The position numbers were made by a program, and so were the translations under genes. Shown piece after piece: positions 1-6,036 of a stretch of DNA of 6,994 nt. Each line of letters starts with the position of its first letter. Position 1 is the first letter of the stretch. The DNA comes from Schlesneria sp. (GTDB lineage Bacteria; Planctomycetota; Planctomycetia; Planctomycetales; Planctomycetaceae): positions 1-6,994 of the forward strand of contig JANXOO010000655.1 of assembly GCA_025353525.1 (NCBI GenBank), read 5' to 3'. The notes under the pieces are model-generated. The model was not told where the DNA came from. It saw only the letters and a list, made by a program, of their open reading frames with translations, and searched no databases.

Positions 1-1574
1 ACCGGTGAGGGTGGCGTGAGCTGAGGTGTTCCGAGTAACTCGGCGGCAGCGACACTGACAGTATCCAGCCTGTTGAGAAACGGTGTCGGTTGATCGCCGG
101 TCCGGAATAAATTCAATTTTTCGACCGACACTGGCACATTCGCCAATGCCCACAATGCTTCAATCCGATTGCGTTCAGAGAGGCCCGGATTATTGAGACG
201 GCTGATCAGCCGTTTTCGACCGTCGGCTGTTTCAGACAGGGTTCGAGCCTGAATCCGTCGTTCGACGAGTGGTGACCCGTGTTCACTGTCCCTCGTATTG
301 CCCGTCAACGCGGTTTTCTCCGACTGTGGTGGAGCGTGGATTGGCGAGATTTTCCAAATCCGCCCCTGGCCGTGCAGTTTGTATTCTTTCGACACCCAAT
401 CGGTGACGAATAGCGATCCGTCCGGAGAAATCGCGATTCCGACAGGTCGAAAATCCTCTCCTCCCTTGATGACGGGTTGCGGGATTGATTCAAAAGAAAC
501 ACTGCGAGGTTTCAGGACGAACTTGTCGATGCGGTGGTCTCCCCAGCTTCCGACCAGCAATGTGCCAAGGTAGTCGTCGGGGAATCCGTCCGACTCGTAA
601 CAAACGATTCCCGACGGAGCTTCTCCTGTTCCTGATACCATTGGCAGCGTGCCGGGAATTTCTCCGTTCCAACTGGTGAAAGGATGCGTTCCCTTGCGTC
701 CGTTTCGAAACCGGTAACCGTAATCGCCCCCTTCGATCAGATGCAACAACCGGCAGGGGGGACGGCTGTCGGGATCGTTGTCGACGGTAAACATTCGTCC
801 GAATGCGTCGAAGCAACTGGCGTGCGGATTCCAGAATCCTGTCGCCCATCGTTGCAACTTCGACCCGTCTGGCCGACAACGATAGACGTTGCCTCCTTCA
901 CCCCCGCCCGTCAGTGTTGTTCCGTCGCTGCCTGTGATTGTGTAGTCAGCTCCAAGATTCTCGCCGAATCCGAAGTACATGTTTCCGAGTGCATCAAAGG
1001 CAAATCCAGCCAGGCCGTTGTGAGGATAGTCGCCAGCCGTTTCAAGATGGACCAACCGCTTGATGTCGTCACATTTCAGGTCTCCGTCAGAATCCGAGCA
1101 GAGAAAGATTTCCTTTCGCGTGGCAACGAACACTTCTGTCAAAGCGGACGGCGTCGACTTCAGCGGATCGATCCGCTCGTTCGAGTGCTGTTCGTGGTCG
1201 CGTCCTGGCCCGAGATCGAGCCATGCCGGCTTCACGGCGATGCTCATGGAATGGGTCAATCCGTCCTTGAAGACGGTTATTTCATCTGCTTTTCCGTCAC
1301 GGTTGGCATCGACCATGACCAGAATCCGGTCGGTTGGATGTCCCTTGTAACCTTCGGGCGGAAAATGGGTATTGCTCTCGATCGCCCAAACACGGCCGGC
1401 TCGATCGACATCGATGCCCGTCGGCGTGACGATCTGCGGCGATTCGGCGAAGAGTTCGACTTTCAGTCGCGGGTCGGTCGAACGGGGTACAGAATCGTCC
1501 GCGCCCAACGCGCGATCGACAAGAACCTGGGCTTGGACGAGAACCAAAATTGAAAAGAATCGGACAAGTGGCAT
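1..1574 (-). CDS. PVC-type membrane-bound dehydrogenase-like beta-propeller protein (3' end outside window)
   Basis: The frame is open from the ATG at 1574 to the left edge, giving 524 residues without a stop; the C-terminus is missing. The start is supported by GGAG seven bases upstream. Residues 1-25 look like a signal peptide (hydrophobic FFSILVLVQAQVLV, then ALGA before DD), so the protein is probably exported. Residues about 36-412 resemble the glucose/sorbosone dehydrogenase-like propeller of planctomycete and verrucomicrobial 'putative membrane-bound dehydrogenases'. Visible marks are two calcium-loop-like stretches (D89-N91-D93-D97 and D161-D163-D165-D169), HNGLAGFAFDALGNMYFGFG at 185-204, ATGFWNPHASCFDAFGRMFTVDND at 244-267, and PVGIAISPDGSLFVTDW at 377-393. 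From about 435 the sequence turns helical (ALWALANVP), like the start of the HEAT-like region. In this family that region is usually followed by a CxxCH haem-binding domain, which cannot be seen here. Substrate is unknown; a PQQ-like or sugar-oxidising role is only inferred from fold. Residues about 117-147 look like an insert between propeller strands. Confidence 0.85.
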   Translation of the reverse strand, partial: MPLVRFFSILVLVQAQVLVDRALGADDSVPRSTDPRLKVELFAESPQIVTPTGIDVDRAGRVWAIESNTHFPPEGYKGHPTDRILVMVDANRDGKADEITVFKDGLTHSMSIAVKPAWLDLGPGRDHEQHSNERIDPLKSTPSALTEVFVATRKEIFLCSDSDGDLKCDDIKRLVHLETAGDYPHNGLAGFAFDALGNMYFGFGENLGADYTITGSDGTTLTGGGEGGNVYRCRPDGSKLQRWATGFWNPHASCFDAFGRMFTVDNDPDSRPPCRLLHLIEGGDYGYRFRNGRKGTHPFTSWNGEIPGTLPMVSGTGEAPSGIVCYESDGFPDDYLGTLLVGSWGDHRIDKFVLKPRSVSFESIPQPVIKGGEDFRPVGIAISPDGSLFVTDWVSKEYKLHGQGRIWKISPIHAPPQSEKTALTGNTRDSEHGSPLVERRIQARTLSETADGRKRLISRLNNPGLSERNRIEALWALANVPVSVEKLNLFRTGDQPTPFLNRLDTVSVAAAELLGTPQLTPPSP

Positions 1575-1822
1575 GCGCGGACTCCGGGGGCTGATTAATA
1601 GCAATGTTTTTATTCTGACTGCGTTCCGGTTTGCGGCGTCGCTTGTGAGTCCGTTTTTGCGTCAGGAGCGGACACTTCGGCAAAGTACCATATTCCTGGT
1701 GACTGAAAATTTGGCAACGACATCAATTCGGACAGCGAACGGTATCAGCAGGATTTCGGCATTGTGCGGGCAAATGAGCAGCCTCGCAACCGAGAGTGAG
1801 ATATCCGCAGAAATCGCGATCG
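1575..1822. other. Intergenic region between hemC and the dehydrogenase-like gene
   Basis: These 248 bases hold no convincing gene. They must contain either the 3' end signals of hemC or the promoter of the gene starting at 1574, since both are read on the minus strand. I see no strong hairpin with a T-run behind hemC and no clear pair of -35 and -10 boxes. An AT-rich stretch at 1595-1618 lies just ahead of the ribosome binding site. Confidence 0.4.
1582..1585 (-). promoter_or_regulatory. Ribosome binding site of the dehydrogenase-like gene
   Basis: GGAG on the minus strand, seven bases before the ATG at 1574. It decides the start, because a longer frame with ATG at 1683 that overlaps this one is a different reading frame. 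Confidence 0.6.
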
Positions 1823-2833
1823 CTACCTGATTGGTCCGCGAAGAACGCGGTCGACACCTTGAGCCAGCAACAATTCCGCGACTTCTTTCCCCAGAGATTC
1901 GGCTGCCGACACGTCCGATGACGCGTGTGCCATCCAGCGACTCTGGCCATCATGCGAAAGCACCACCGCTTCAAGGAAGAGTATGTCAGCATCAACCTTT
2001 GTCTGCACGCCAAGCGGCGCATGACACCCCGCCCTGAGGGCCGACAACAGGCTTCGCTCTGCCGTCACAGCGGAAACCGTGGGCGAATCTGCGATCCGCG
2101 ACAAAAGAGTTCGCAAATCGATATCGTCTGACCGACATTCGACTCCGACCGCCCCCTGCCCGACGGCCGGGTACATTTCCGGCGGGACAATTTCGGAATG
2201 AATCCGATCCGCCAAACCGAGTCGCGTGAGTCCGGCGGCAGCGAGAATCAGAGCGTCATATTGACCTTCGTCCAGCTTTCGCAAGCGGGTTTCAACGTTC
2301 CCACGGACTTCCGACAACTGCAAATCGGGGCGAAGATACCGAAGCTGTGCCTGTCGACGGGGGCTGCCTGTTCCGACGCGGGCCACCAAAGGCAAACTTC
2401 CGACATTGGAGATTTCGGTTTGACCGATCGGCAAAATCAGGGCATCGGCCGTCAGCCCCCGAACAGGGGTGGCCGCAAGCGTCAGCTCCTTCGGTCCGTC
2501 GGTTGGAAGATCTTTCAGACTGTGGACGGCCAGATCGGCCCGCCCGTCAAGAACTGCCAATTGAACTTCCCGAGTGAAAACGCCGAAACTGCCCAGCGTT
2601 CGAAGCGATTCAACCTGATCTCGATCTCCCGTTGTCGAGACATGGACAAGCTCGACAGTCACTTCCGGTGCGATGGCGGATATCAGGTCTTTGATGTAGC
2701 GGGACTGCCACAGGGCCAGGTGGCTGGCGCGGGTTGCGATTCGAAGTGTAGGTCGGGGAAACGGAAGCAATGGGGCTTTTTCGATATTCGGGGTTCGGTG
2801 ATCGAGGTTCGGTGATCGGGGTTCGCACTTCAT
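1823..2833 (-). CDS. hemC: Hydroxymethylbilane synthase (porphobilinogen deaminase)
   Basis: The enzyme joins four porphobilinogen molecules head to tail into hydroxymethylbilane, the linear precursor of haem, sirohaem and other tetrapyrroles, in the cytoplasm. All family marks are present in the 336-residue frame: LRIATRASHLALWQS at 30-44, HSLKDLPTD at 104-112 with the catalytic aspartate at D108, GTGSPRR at 154-160, RGNVETRLRKLD at 177-188, PAVGQGAVGVECR at 222-234, and AGCHAPLG at 268-275. C270 there is the cysteine that carries the dipyrromethane cofactor. Family proteins are near 310 residues, and the extra length is at the N-terminus. Residues 4-18 are encoded by a 14-base tandem repeat and look unlike HemC. 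No ribosome binding site precedes the ATG at 2833, so translation may be coupled to the FHA gene that ends 10 bases upstream. An in-frame TTG at 2770 would give a more typical 315-residue protein. The function is very secure, the start is not. Confidence 0.95.
   Translation of the reverse strand: MKCEPRSPNLDHRTPNIEKAPLLPFPRPTLRIATRASHLALWQSRYIKDLISAIAPEVTVELVHVSTTGDRDQVESLRTLGSFGVFTREVQLAVLDGRADLAVHSLKDLPTDGPKELTLAATPVRGLTADALILPIGQTEISNVGSLPLVARVGTGSPRRQAQLRYLRPDLQLSEVRGNVETRLRKLDEGQYDALILAAAGLTRLGLADRIHSEIVPPEMYPAVGQGAVGVECRSDDIDLRTLLSRIADSPTVSAVTAERSLLSALRAGCHAPLGVQTKVDADILFLEAVVLSHDGQSRWMAHASSDVSAAESLGKEVAELLLAQGVDRVLRGPIR
2792..2825. repeat. 14-base tandem repeat, about 2.4 copies
   Basis: Two full units, GGTTCGGTGATCGA (2792-2805) and GGTTCGGTGATCGG (2806-2819), differ at the last base only and are followed by a partial third, GGTTCG (2820-2825). 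The repeat lies inside the annotated 5' end of hemC and supplies residues such as EPRSPNLDHRTPN. As 14 is not a multiple of three, each unit is read in a new frame. Short repeats encoding similar peptides are, from memory, common around planctomycete genes, often at wrongly extended gene starts. Confidence 0.85.
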
Positions 2834-2843
2834 TCAAAGAGCG

Positions 2844-3431
2844 TCAGAAGCTGTCGGAAGCGAGCTTCATTACGTCTTCCTCTTCCTCATCTTCGCTAAG
2901 AGGGACAACATCGTCGACGCGATTTTTCCTGAGTCTGCCAGCGTGTTTGATCGCCGTGGCATCCACTTCGAAATCCAGATCACCATCGGGAAGTGCAATC
3001 GGAATATCAAGGCTTGGCGGTGCTTCGACCGCGGGACGCTTGCGAGGTGGGGCTTGTCTTGCTGTCGGGGGATCGGCTTCCGCCGTTTCGACAACCTTGT
3101 CGACCGCTTTCTTCTTAGGCATCGACCTGGACACGGCAGGAGCTTCGTTTTGCATCTTGAAGTGAACGTCGCCGATGACCAGATCGTCACCGATCGTGAT
3201 CGTCGCTTCTTTTTCGATCCGGATTCCGTTCAGAAAGATGCCGTTCGTACTGCCGAGATCCCGGACGACGAATTTGTTGTTTACCTGTGCGATACAACAA
3301 TGTTTGCGTGAGATTTTTCGGCTGTGCGTCAACGAGACATCGCAATCGGATTGACGGCCGATCAACACGATCGCCTTTTCCAATGGAATCAGACATTGGC
3401 CGGAATCAACGGGAACCAGAAAGGCCGGCAT
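2844..3431 (-). CDS. FHA-domain protein with charged, low-complexity C-terminal tail
   Basis: This 195-residue protein has one forkhead-associated domain over residues 1-94, a fold that binds phosphothreonine peptides. The core residues are all there: G25-R26, the S41-R42-K43-H44 stretch (ISRKHC), and D58-L59-G60-S61-T62-N63-G64 followed by the FLNG turn at 66-69. The remaining half, from about 95, is probably disordered. It begins with a basic patch (PKKK at 105-108), continues proline-rich (APPRKRPAVEAPP), and ends with a strongly acidic run (SEDEEEED at 179-186). There is no signal peptide or membrane segment, so it is likely cytoplasmic. The ATG at 3431 is backed by GGGGAG seven bases upstream. 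It is the first gene of a probable two-gene unit with hemC. Its likely partner is a protein phosphorylated by a Ser/Thr kinase, but no kinase is visible here and the target is unknown. Confidence 0.88.
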   Translation of the reverse strand: MPAFLVPVDSGQCLIPLEKAIVLIGRQSDCDVSLTHSRKISRKHCCIAQVNNKFVVRDLGSTNGIFLNGIRIEKEATITIGDDLVIGDVHFKMQNEAPAVSRSMPKKKAVDKVVETAEADPPTARQAPPRKRPAVEAPPSLDIPIALPDGDLDFEVDATAIKHAGRLRKNRVDDVVPLSEDEEEEDVMKLASDSF

Positions 3432-3438
3432 TCAAATT

Positions 3439-3444
3439 CTCCCC
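3439..3444 (-). promoter_or_regulatory. Ribosome binding site of the FHA gene
   Basis: GGGGAG on the minus strand, seven bases before the ATG at 3431. It contrasts with the absence of any such site before hemC. Confidence 0.65.
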
Positions 3445-3724
3445 GCAAGTAATCCCGACATCATAAGCTTGAAATCACCCGTTGAAAACCCGGAATCCCG
3501 TTCGGTGAAGCAATTTCCGTACGCGGGATCCCGAGAACTATTGAGTCAGCCTTGCCCAATGCTGCTATAACCGGTAATTTCCTCCCGAACCCTTTATTCG
3601 GTCGACCGTGGCAACGATCTCCTTCTCTGGCAATTGGCTTGAGAGGGCTAACGCTATTGGGCAAGATGCCTTTATTTGAAAAGTGGATCGAAATCGCGGA
3701 CGTTCGACATTTTAACCCTTCGCG
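3445..3724. other. Divergent intergenic region with small palindromes and an inverted-repeat pair
   Basis: The 306 bases between the two divergent start codons hold no gene I can support; open frames through it lack family features. Visible structures are the promoter candidate at 3460-3488, two perfect 10-base palindromes (CGGGATCCCG at 3524-3533 and CGGTCGACCG at 3599-3608), and an exact 10-base inverted pair, CTTGCCCAAT (3551-3560) and ATTGGGCAAG (3656-3665). Any of these could be an operator or remnant element, but the sequence alone does not say which. Confidence 0.4.
3460..3488 (-). promoter_or_regulatory. Candidate sigma-70-type promoter for the FHA-hemC unit
   Basis: On the minus strand TTTTCA (3488-3483) stands 17 bases before TATGAT (3465-3460). 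The -35 matches 4 of 6 and the -10 matches 5 of 6 positions of the E. coli consensus. Transcription would start near 3453, giving a leader of about 20 bases that carries the ribosome binding site. Planctomycete promoter rules are less well known, so this is only a candidate. Confidence 0.35.
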
Positions 3725-3730
3725 AAGGAG
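3725..3730 (+). promoter_or_regulatory. Ribosome binding site that sets the start of the zinc-ribbon gene
   Basis: AAGGAG lies seven bases before the ATG at 3738. The same frame is open back to an ATG at 3552, but that one has no such site and the added 62 residues look like translated intergenic DNA. The downstream start is therefore preferred. Confidence 0.75.
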
Positions 3731-3737
3731 CTCACGG

Positions 3738-4067
3738 ATGAGCCGACTCAGCGTATTCTGGCCAGACGAAACGAACACGATCAAGGCAGTTTCAGCCGCG
3801 TTGCATACGGCGGAGCCGGATGAACCCGCAATTCTGCCCTTCAAAGGCCATCGACCCGGTTCCAGTGCCGTCCCCCAAACGATGGATGTGATCACGAGAG
3901 CACGGGTACTTTTCAACAATCGTAAGTGCCACGATTGCGGTTACCCGGTTGTCGAACCGATCGAACTTCAAGATGCCTTGCGAAACGGGGCGGGGCTGTC
4001 GATCCCCGGTACCGCAACATTGATCGGCTTTCATTGCTGTGGCTGCCAAAACGAGTGGTCGGTGTAA
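3738..4067 (+). CDS. Small zinc-ribbon-like protein of unknown function
   Basis: The product has 109 residues and I do not recognise a named family. Its C-terminal half has C64-H-D-C67 and H99-C100-C101-G102-C103 separated by 32 residues, an arrangement typical of a zinc ribbon in which two CxxC knuckles bind one metal ion. Between them is a segment with likely beta structure (VVEPIEL, TATLIGF). The protein ends five residues after the last cysteine, at EWSV. The N-terminal 50 residues are polar with no signal peptide or membrane helix, so it is probably cytoplasmic. It stands alone: the FHA gene upstream is divergent, and a strong hairpin separates it from the S51 gene downstream. Possible roles include a small DNA-, RNA- or protein-binding factor. 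The excellent ribosome binding site and the intact cysteine pairs argue that it is a real gene. Confidence 0.7.
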   Translation: MSRLSVFWPDETNTIKAVSAALHTAEPDEPAILPFKGHRPGSSAVPQTMDVITRARVLFNNRKCHDCGYPVVEPIELQDALRNGAGLSIPGTATLIGFHCCGCQNEWSV

Positions 4068-4084
4068 CCTGGTACTGCGTCACC

Positions 4085-4116
4085 GGCTGGCATTGAAGAC
4101 GGCCGGCATTGGAGAC
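4085..4116. repeat. 16-base tandem duplication
   Basis: GGCTGGCATTGAAGAC (4085-4100) is followed directly by GGCCGGCATTGGAGAC (4101-4116), 14 of 16 positions identical. It begins 18 bases after the zinc-ribbon stop codon and ends 8 bases before the hairpin at 4125. It may be local slippage or part of the same repeat element. Confidence 0.75.
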
Positions 4117-4124
4117 GGATGTCG

Positions 4125-4178
4125 TGGAAAAACGGGGACCGGCACGAGGAAGATTTGAAGCCAGTCCCCGTTTTTCCA
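4125..4178. terminator. Long REP-like hairpin, likely bidirectional terminator
   Basis: A perfect 15-base inverted repeat joins 4125-4139 (TGGAAAAACGGGGAC) with 4164-4178 (GTCCCCGTTTTTCCA). After one C-A mismatch the stem continues with GGC (4141-4143) against GCC (4160-4162), leaving a 16-base loop. On either strand a GC-rich stem is followed by five T residues, so it can end transcription of the zinc-ribbon gene 58 bases upstream and insulate the S51 gene. The two halves are inverted copies of AAAAACGGGGAC(C/T)GGC. This GGGGAC-type palindrome recalls, from memory, dispersed REP-like elements in planctomycetes and other bacteria. No transposase is nearby. Confidence 0.8.
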
Positions 4179-4233
4179 AGGTTGGAGATGACGTGATTCA
4201 ATCGTAAAAAACAACAATTTGCGGTAATCCACC

Positions 4234-4262
4234 TTGATTCATCGAACGGATCAACGTATTTT
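4234..4262 (+). promoter_or_regulatory. Weak candidate promoter for the S51 gene
   Basis: TTGATT (4234-4239) is 17 bases ahead of TATTTT (4257-4262), each matching 4 of 6 consensus positions. A better -10-like box, TATGAT at 4265-4270, overlaps the right position but has no -35 at proper distance. The region 4068-4328 must hold a promoter, because the hairpin at 4125-4178 probably stops upstream transcription. Confidence 0.25.
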
Positions 4263-4328
4263 TGTATGATCGCACGGATGCGACAGCCGTGATAATGATT
4301 CAAGATTCCTGCCAGAGGGCTGAACTTC

Positions 4329-6029
4329 ATGACGAGGCTTCAACTCAAGCCAACTGCTGTTCACGACAGAATCGCAAAAGCGGTCCGGATTTCGACTGTT
4401 CTGATGCTTTTCGGAATCGCAGAAATGTCGCGAAACCTGAACTCTGCCGAGCCGCCTGACAATCCCGAAAATGACCCCCAGTACATCACTTCCGGTTCGC
4501 TGGTGATCTGTGGTGGTGGCCAGTTGCCTGCACAACTGATCGAGCGTTTTATTGAACTTGGGGGTGGTCCACAGGCGCGCGTTGTGATTGTCAGTTCGGC
4601 CAGTGCCTATGCCGACACCGACATCCGTGCCCGGCTTTCAGGCTGGTTCGATCGGCTCGCCGAAAACGAAATCGCCTCGATCGACATCCTGCATACGAGA
4701 TCTCGTGAACGGGCTGACGAGGACGATTTTTCGAAGATTCTTGATTCTGCCACGGCGGTCTGGTTTTCAGGTGGCAACCAGAACTGGCTGTCCCAAACCT
4801 ACCTCAATACAAGGACTGAAGAACGATTTCATGGTGTGATGGCTCGAGGTGGTGTGATCGGTGGAACTTCTGCCGGTGCCGCGATCATGTCCCGATGTAT
4901 GATTGCTGGCGGAAAACTTGAACCCATGCTGTCGACGGGCCTGGGATTTTTGCCTGGAACGATTGTCGACCAGCATTTTCACAAACGAGACCGGCAAGAC
5001 CGACTGATGCGTGCCTTGCAGCTTCGACCCGGGATGGTCGGGATCGGAATCGACGAAGGGACAGCGCTTATCGTTCGCGGCCGCAGCCTGGAAGTCATCG
5101 GCGAATCCGATGTGACGTTATGTCTTTCACCGTCGCCTCTGCGTCCGGGAAGCGTCAAGCAGCTTGCGGTGGGAAAACGAGCCGACATTGTTGCGTTGCG
5201 CCGCGCCGCAATCGCCCGTGCGGAAACGATCGTCGCAACCACCGAATCAAGCGTTCCTGACGTTCAGAACGGCACGCTGGTGATCGCCGGTGGTGGGCCG
5301 ACACCGCAGGAAGTGATTGATACATTCCTTGCCGCGGCAGGGGGCGTTGAATCGCCGATTGTCGTGGTTTCAAATGCATCGGGCGAGTTACCCCCGGAGC
5401 GAAACGAAGTTTGTGGCTTGTTGAGTGCCGCCGGTGCTCAAAATGTACAGATGATTCATGCAAAGACCCGGGAAGATCTGTCAAACCCCCGGCTGATTTC
5501 ACTTCTCAAAGCGGCGCGAGGCGTCTGGTTTACGGGCGGTCGCCAGTGGCGACTTGTCGACGCCTATCTCGACACCAACGTGGAGCAATTGTTTCACGAT
5601 GTTTTGCAGCGCGGCGGGGTCATTGGCGGGACTTCTGCCGGAGCGACCATTCAAGGTGAGTACCTGGTCCGCGGGAATCCCCTGGGAAACGAAGAAGTAT
5701 TATCTGAAGGCTACGATCGTGGATTCAATTTTCTGCACGGAGTTGCCATCGATCAGCACTTTACCCAGCGCGACCGACTCGACGATCTTGCCCAACTGAA
5801 GAGAGCCCACCCGGAAATGATCGGCCTGGGTGTCGACGAATCAACGGCGCTGATCGTTCGCGGTTCGACGATGAAAGTCGTTGGCGCACACCATGTCACG
5901 GTTTTTGACCGTCCGTCGAATGCCTCGACCGAGACCCCCGAATTCGCGATCCTCAAATCGGGCGAGCAGTACGATCTGCGCCAGCATCGGCGAATGGAAG
6001 CATCGATCGCCGATGCGGCAGCAAGGTAA
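4329..6029 (+). CDS. Exported double-domain cyanophycinase-like peptidase (family S51)
   Basis: The 566-residue product contains two complete peptidase S51 domains in tandem, whereas usual members have one and about 270-300 residues. Characterised cyanophycinases cut the storage polymer cyanophycin into beta-Asp-Arg dipeptides. Domain 1 (about 56-265) has GGGQLP at 62-67, FSGGNQ at 146-151, GTSAGA with nucleophile S181, and DQH at 214-216 followed by R220, R222 and R225. Domain 2 (about 315-527) has GGGPTP at 321-326, FTGGRQ at 401-406, GTSAGA with S436, and DQH at 475-477 followed by R481, R483 and D486 in place of the third arginine. Each domain ends in a similar basic helical tail (near 281-300 and 543-566), so the unit duplicated was larger than the catalytic core. 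Residues about 21-40 are hydrophobic and end in NSA before EPP, suggesting a signal peptide with a long n-region and a periplasmic or outside location. GAGGG lies nine bases before the ATG. No cyanophycin synthetase is visible, so the substrate is open. Confidence 0.9.
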   Translation: MTRLQLKPTAVHDRIAKAVRISTVLMLFGIAEMSRNLNSAEPPDNPENDPQYITSGSLVICGGGQLPAQLIERFIELGGGPQARVVIVSSASAYADTDIRARLSGWFDRLAENEIASIDILHTRSRERADEDDFSKILDSATAVWFSGGNQNWLSQTYLNTRTEERFHGVMARGGVIGGTSAGAAIMSRCMIAGGKLEPMLSTGLGFLPGTIVDQHFHKRDRQDRLMRALQLRPGMVGIGIDEGTALIVRGRSLEVIGESDVTLCLSPSPLRPGSVKQLAVGKRADIVALRRAAIARAETIVATTESSVPDVQNGTLVIAGGGPTPQEVIDTFLAAAGGVESPIVVVSNASGELPPERNEVCGLLSAAGAQNVQMIHAKTREDLSNPRLISLLKAARGVWFTGGRQWRLVDAYLDTNVEQLFHDVLQRGGVIGGTSAGATIQGEYLVRGNPLGNEEVLSEGYDRGFNFLHGVAIDQHFTQRDRLDDLAQLKRAHPEMIGLGVDESTALIVRGSTMKVVGAHHVTVFDRPSNASTETPEFAILKSGEQYDLRQHRRMEASIADAAAR

Positions 6030-6036
6030 TTCCGGT

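Noticed and set aside
684..1553. Long plus-strand frame of 289 residues opposite the dehydrogenase-like gene
   Set aside because: It shows no family features and lies wholly antisense to a frame with clear propeller motifs, a signal peptide and a ribosome binding site.
1816..1823. GCGATCGC octamer at the end of hemC, like the cyanobacterial HIP1 site
   Set aside because: A single copy in a gene rich in GATCG-like codons; no sign of over-representation in the window and other evidence points away from cyanobacteria.
2198..2815. Plus-strand frame of 205 residues across hemC
   Set aside because: It is antisense to a certain hemC gene, and its sequence has no recognisable domain.
2770..3165. 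Serine-rich plus-strand frame (SSSSSSSLRGTTSS)
   Set aside because: The serine run is just the complement of the acidic DEEEEED tail codons of the FHA gene.
3552..3737. N-terminal extension of the zinc-ribbon gene from the ATG at 3552
   Set aside because: That start has no ribosome binding site, it lies at the inverted repeat arm, and the ATG at 3738 has AAGGAG at ideal distance.
3461..3919. Minus-strand frame of 152 residues in the divergent region
   Set aside because: It overlaps the zinc-ribbon gene in antisense, has no ribosome binding site or domain, and its existence follows from the composition of the other strand.
4329..6029. A cyanophycin synthesis and breakdown cluster
   Set aside because: No synthetase, isoaspartyl dipeptidase or arginine pathway gene is next to it; the neighbours are a zinc-ribbon gene and a convergent transporter permease.
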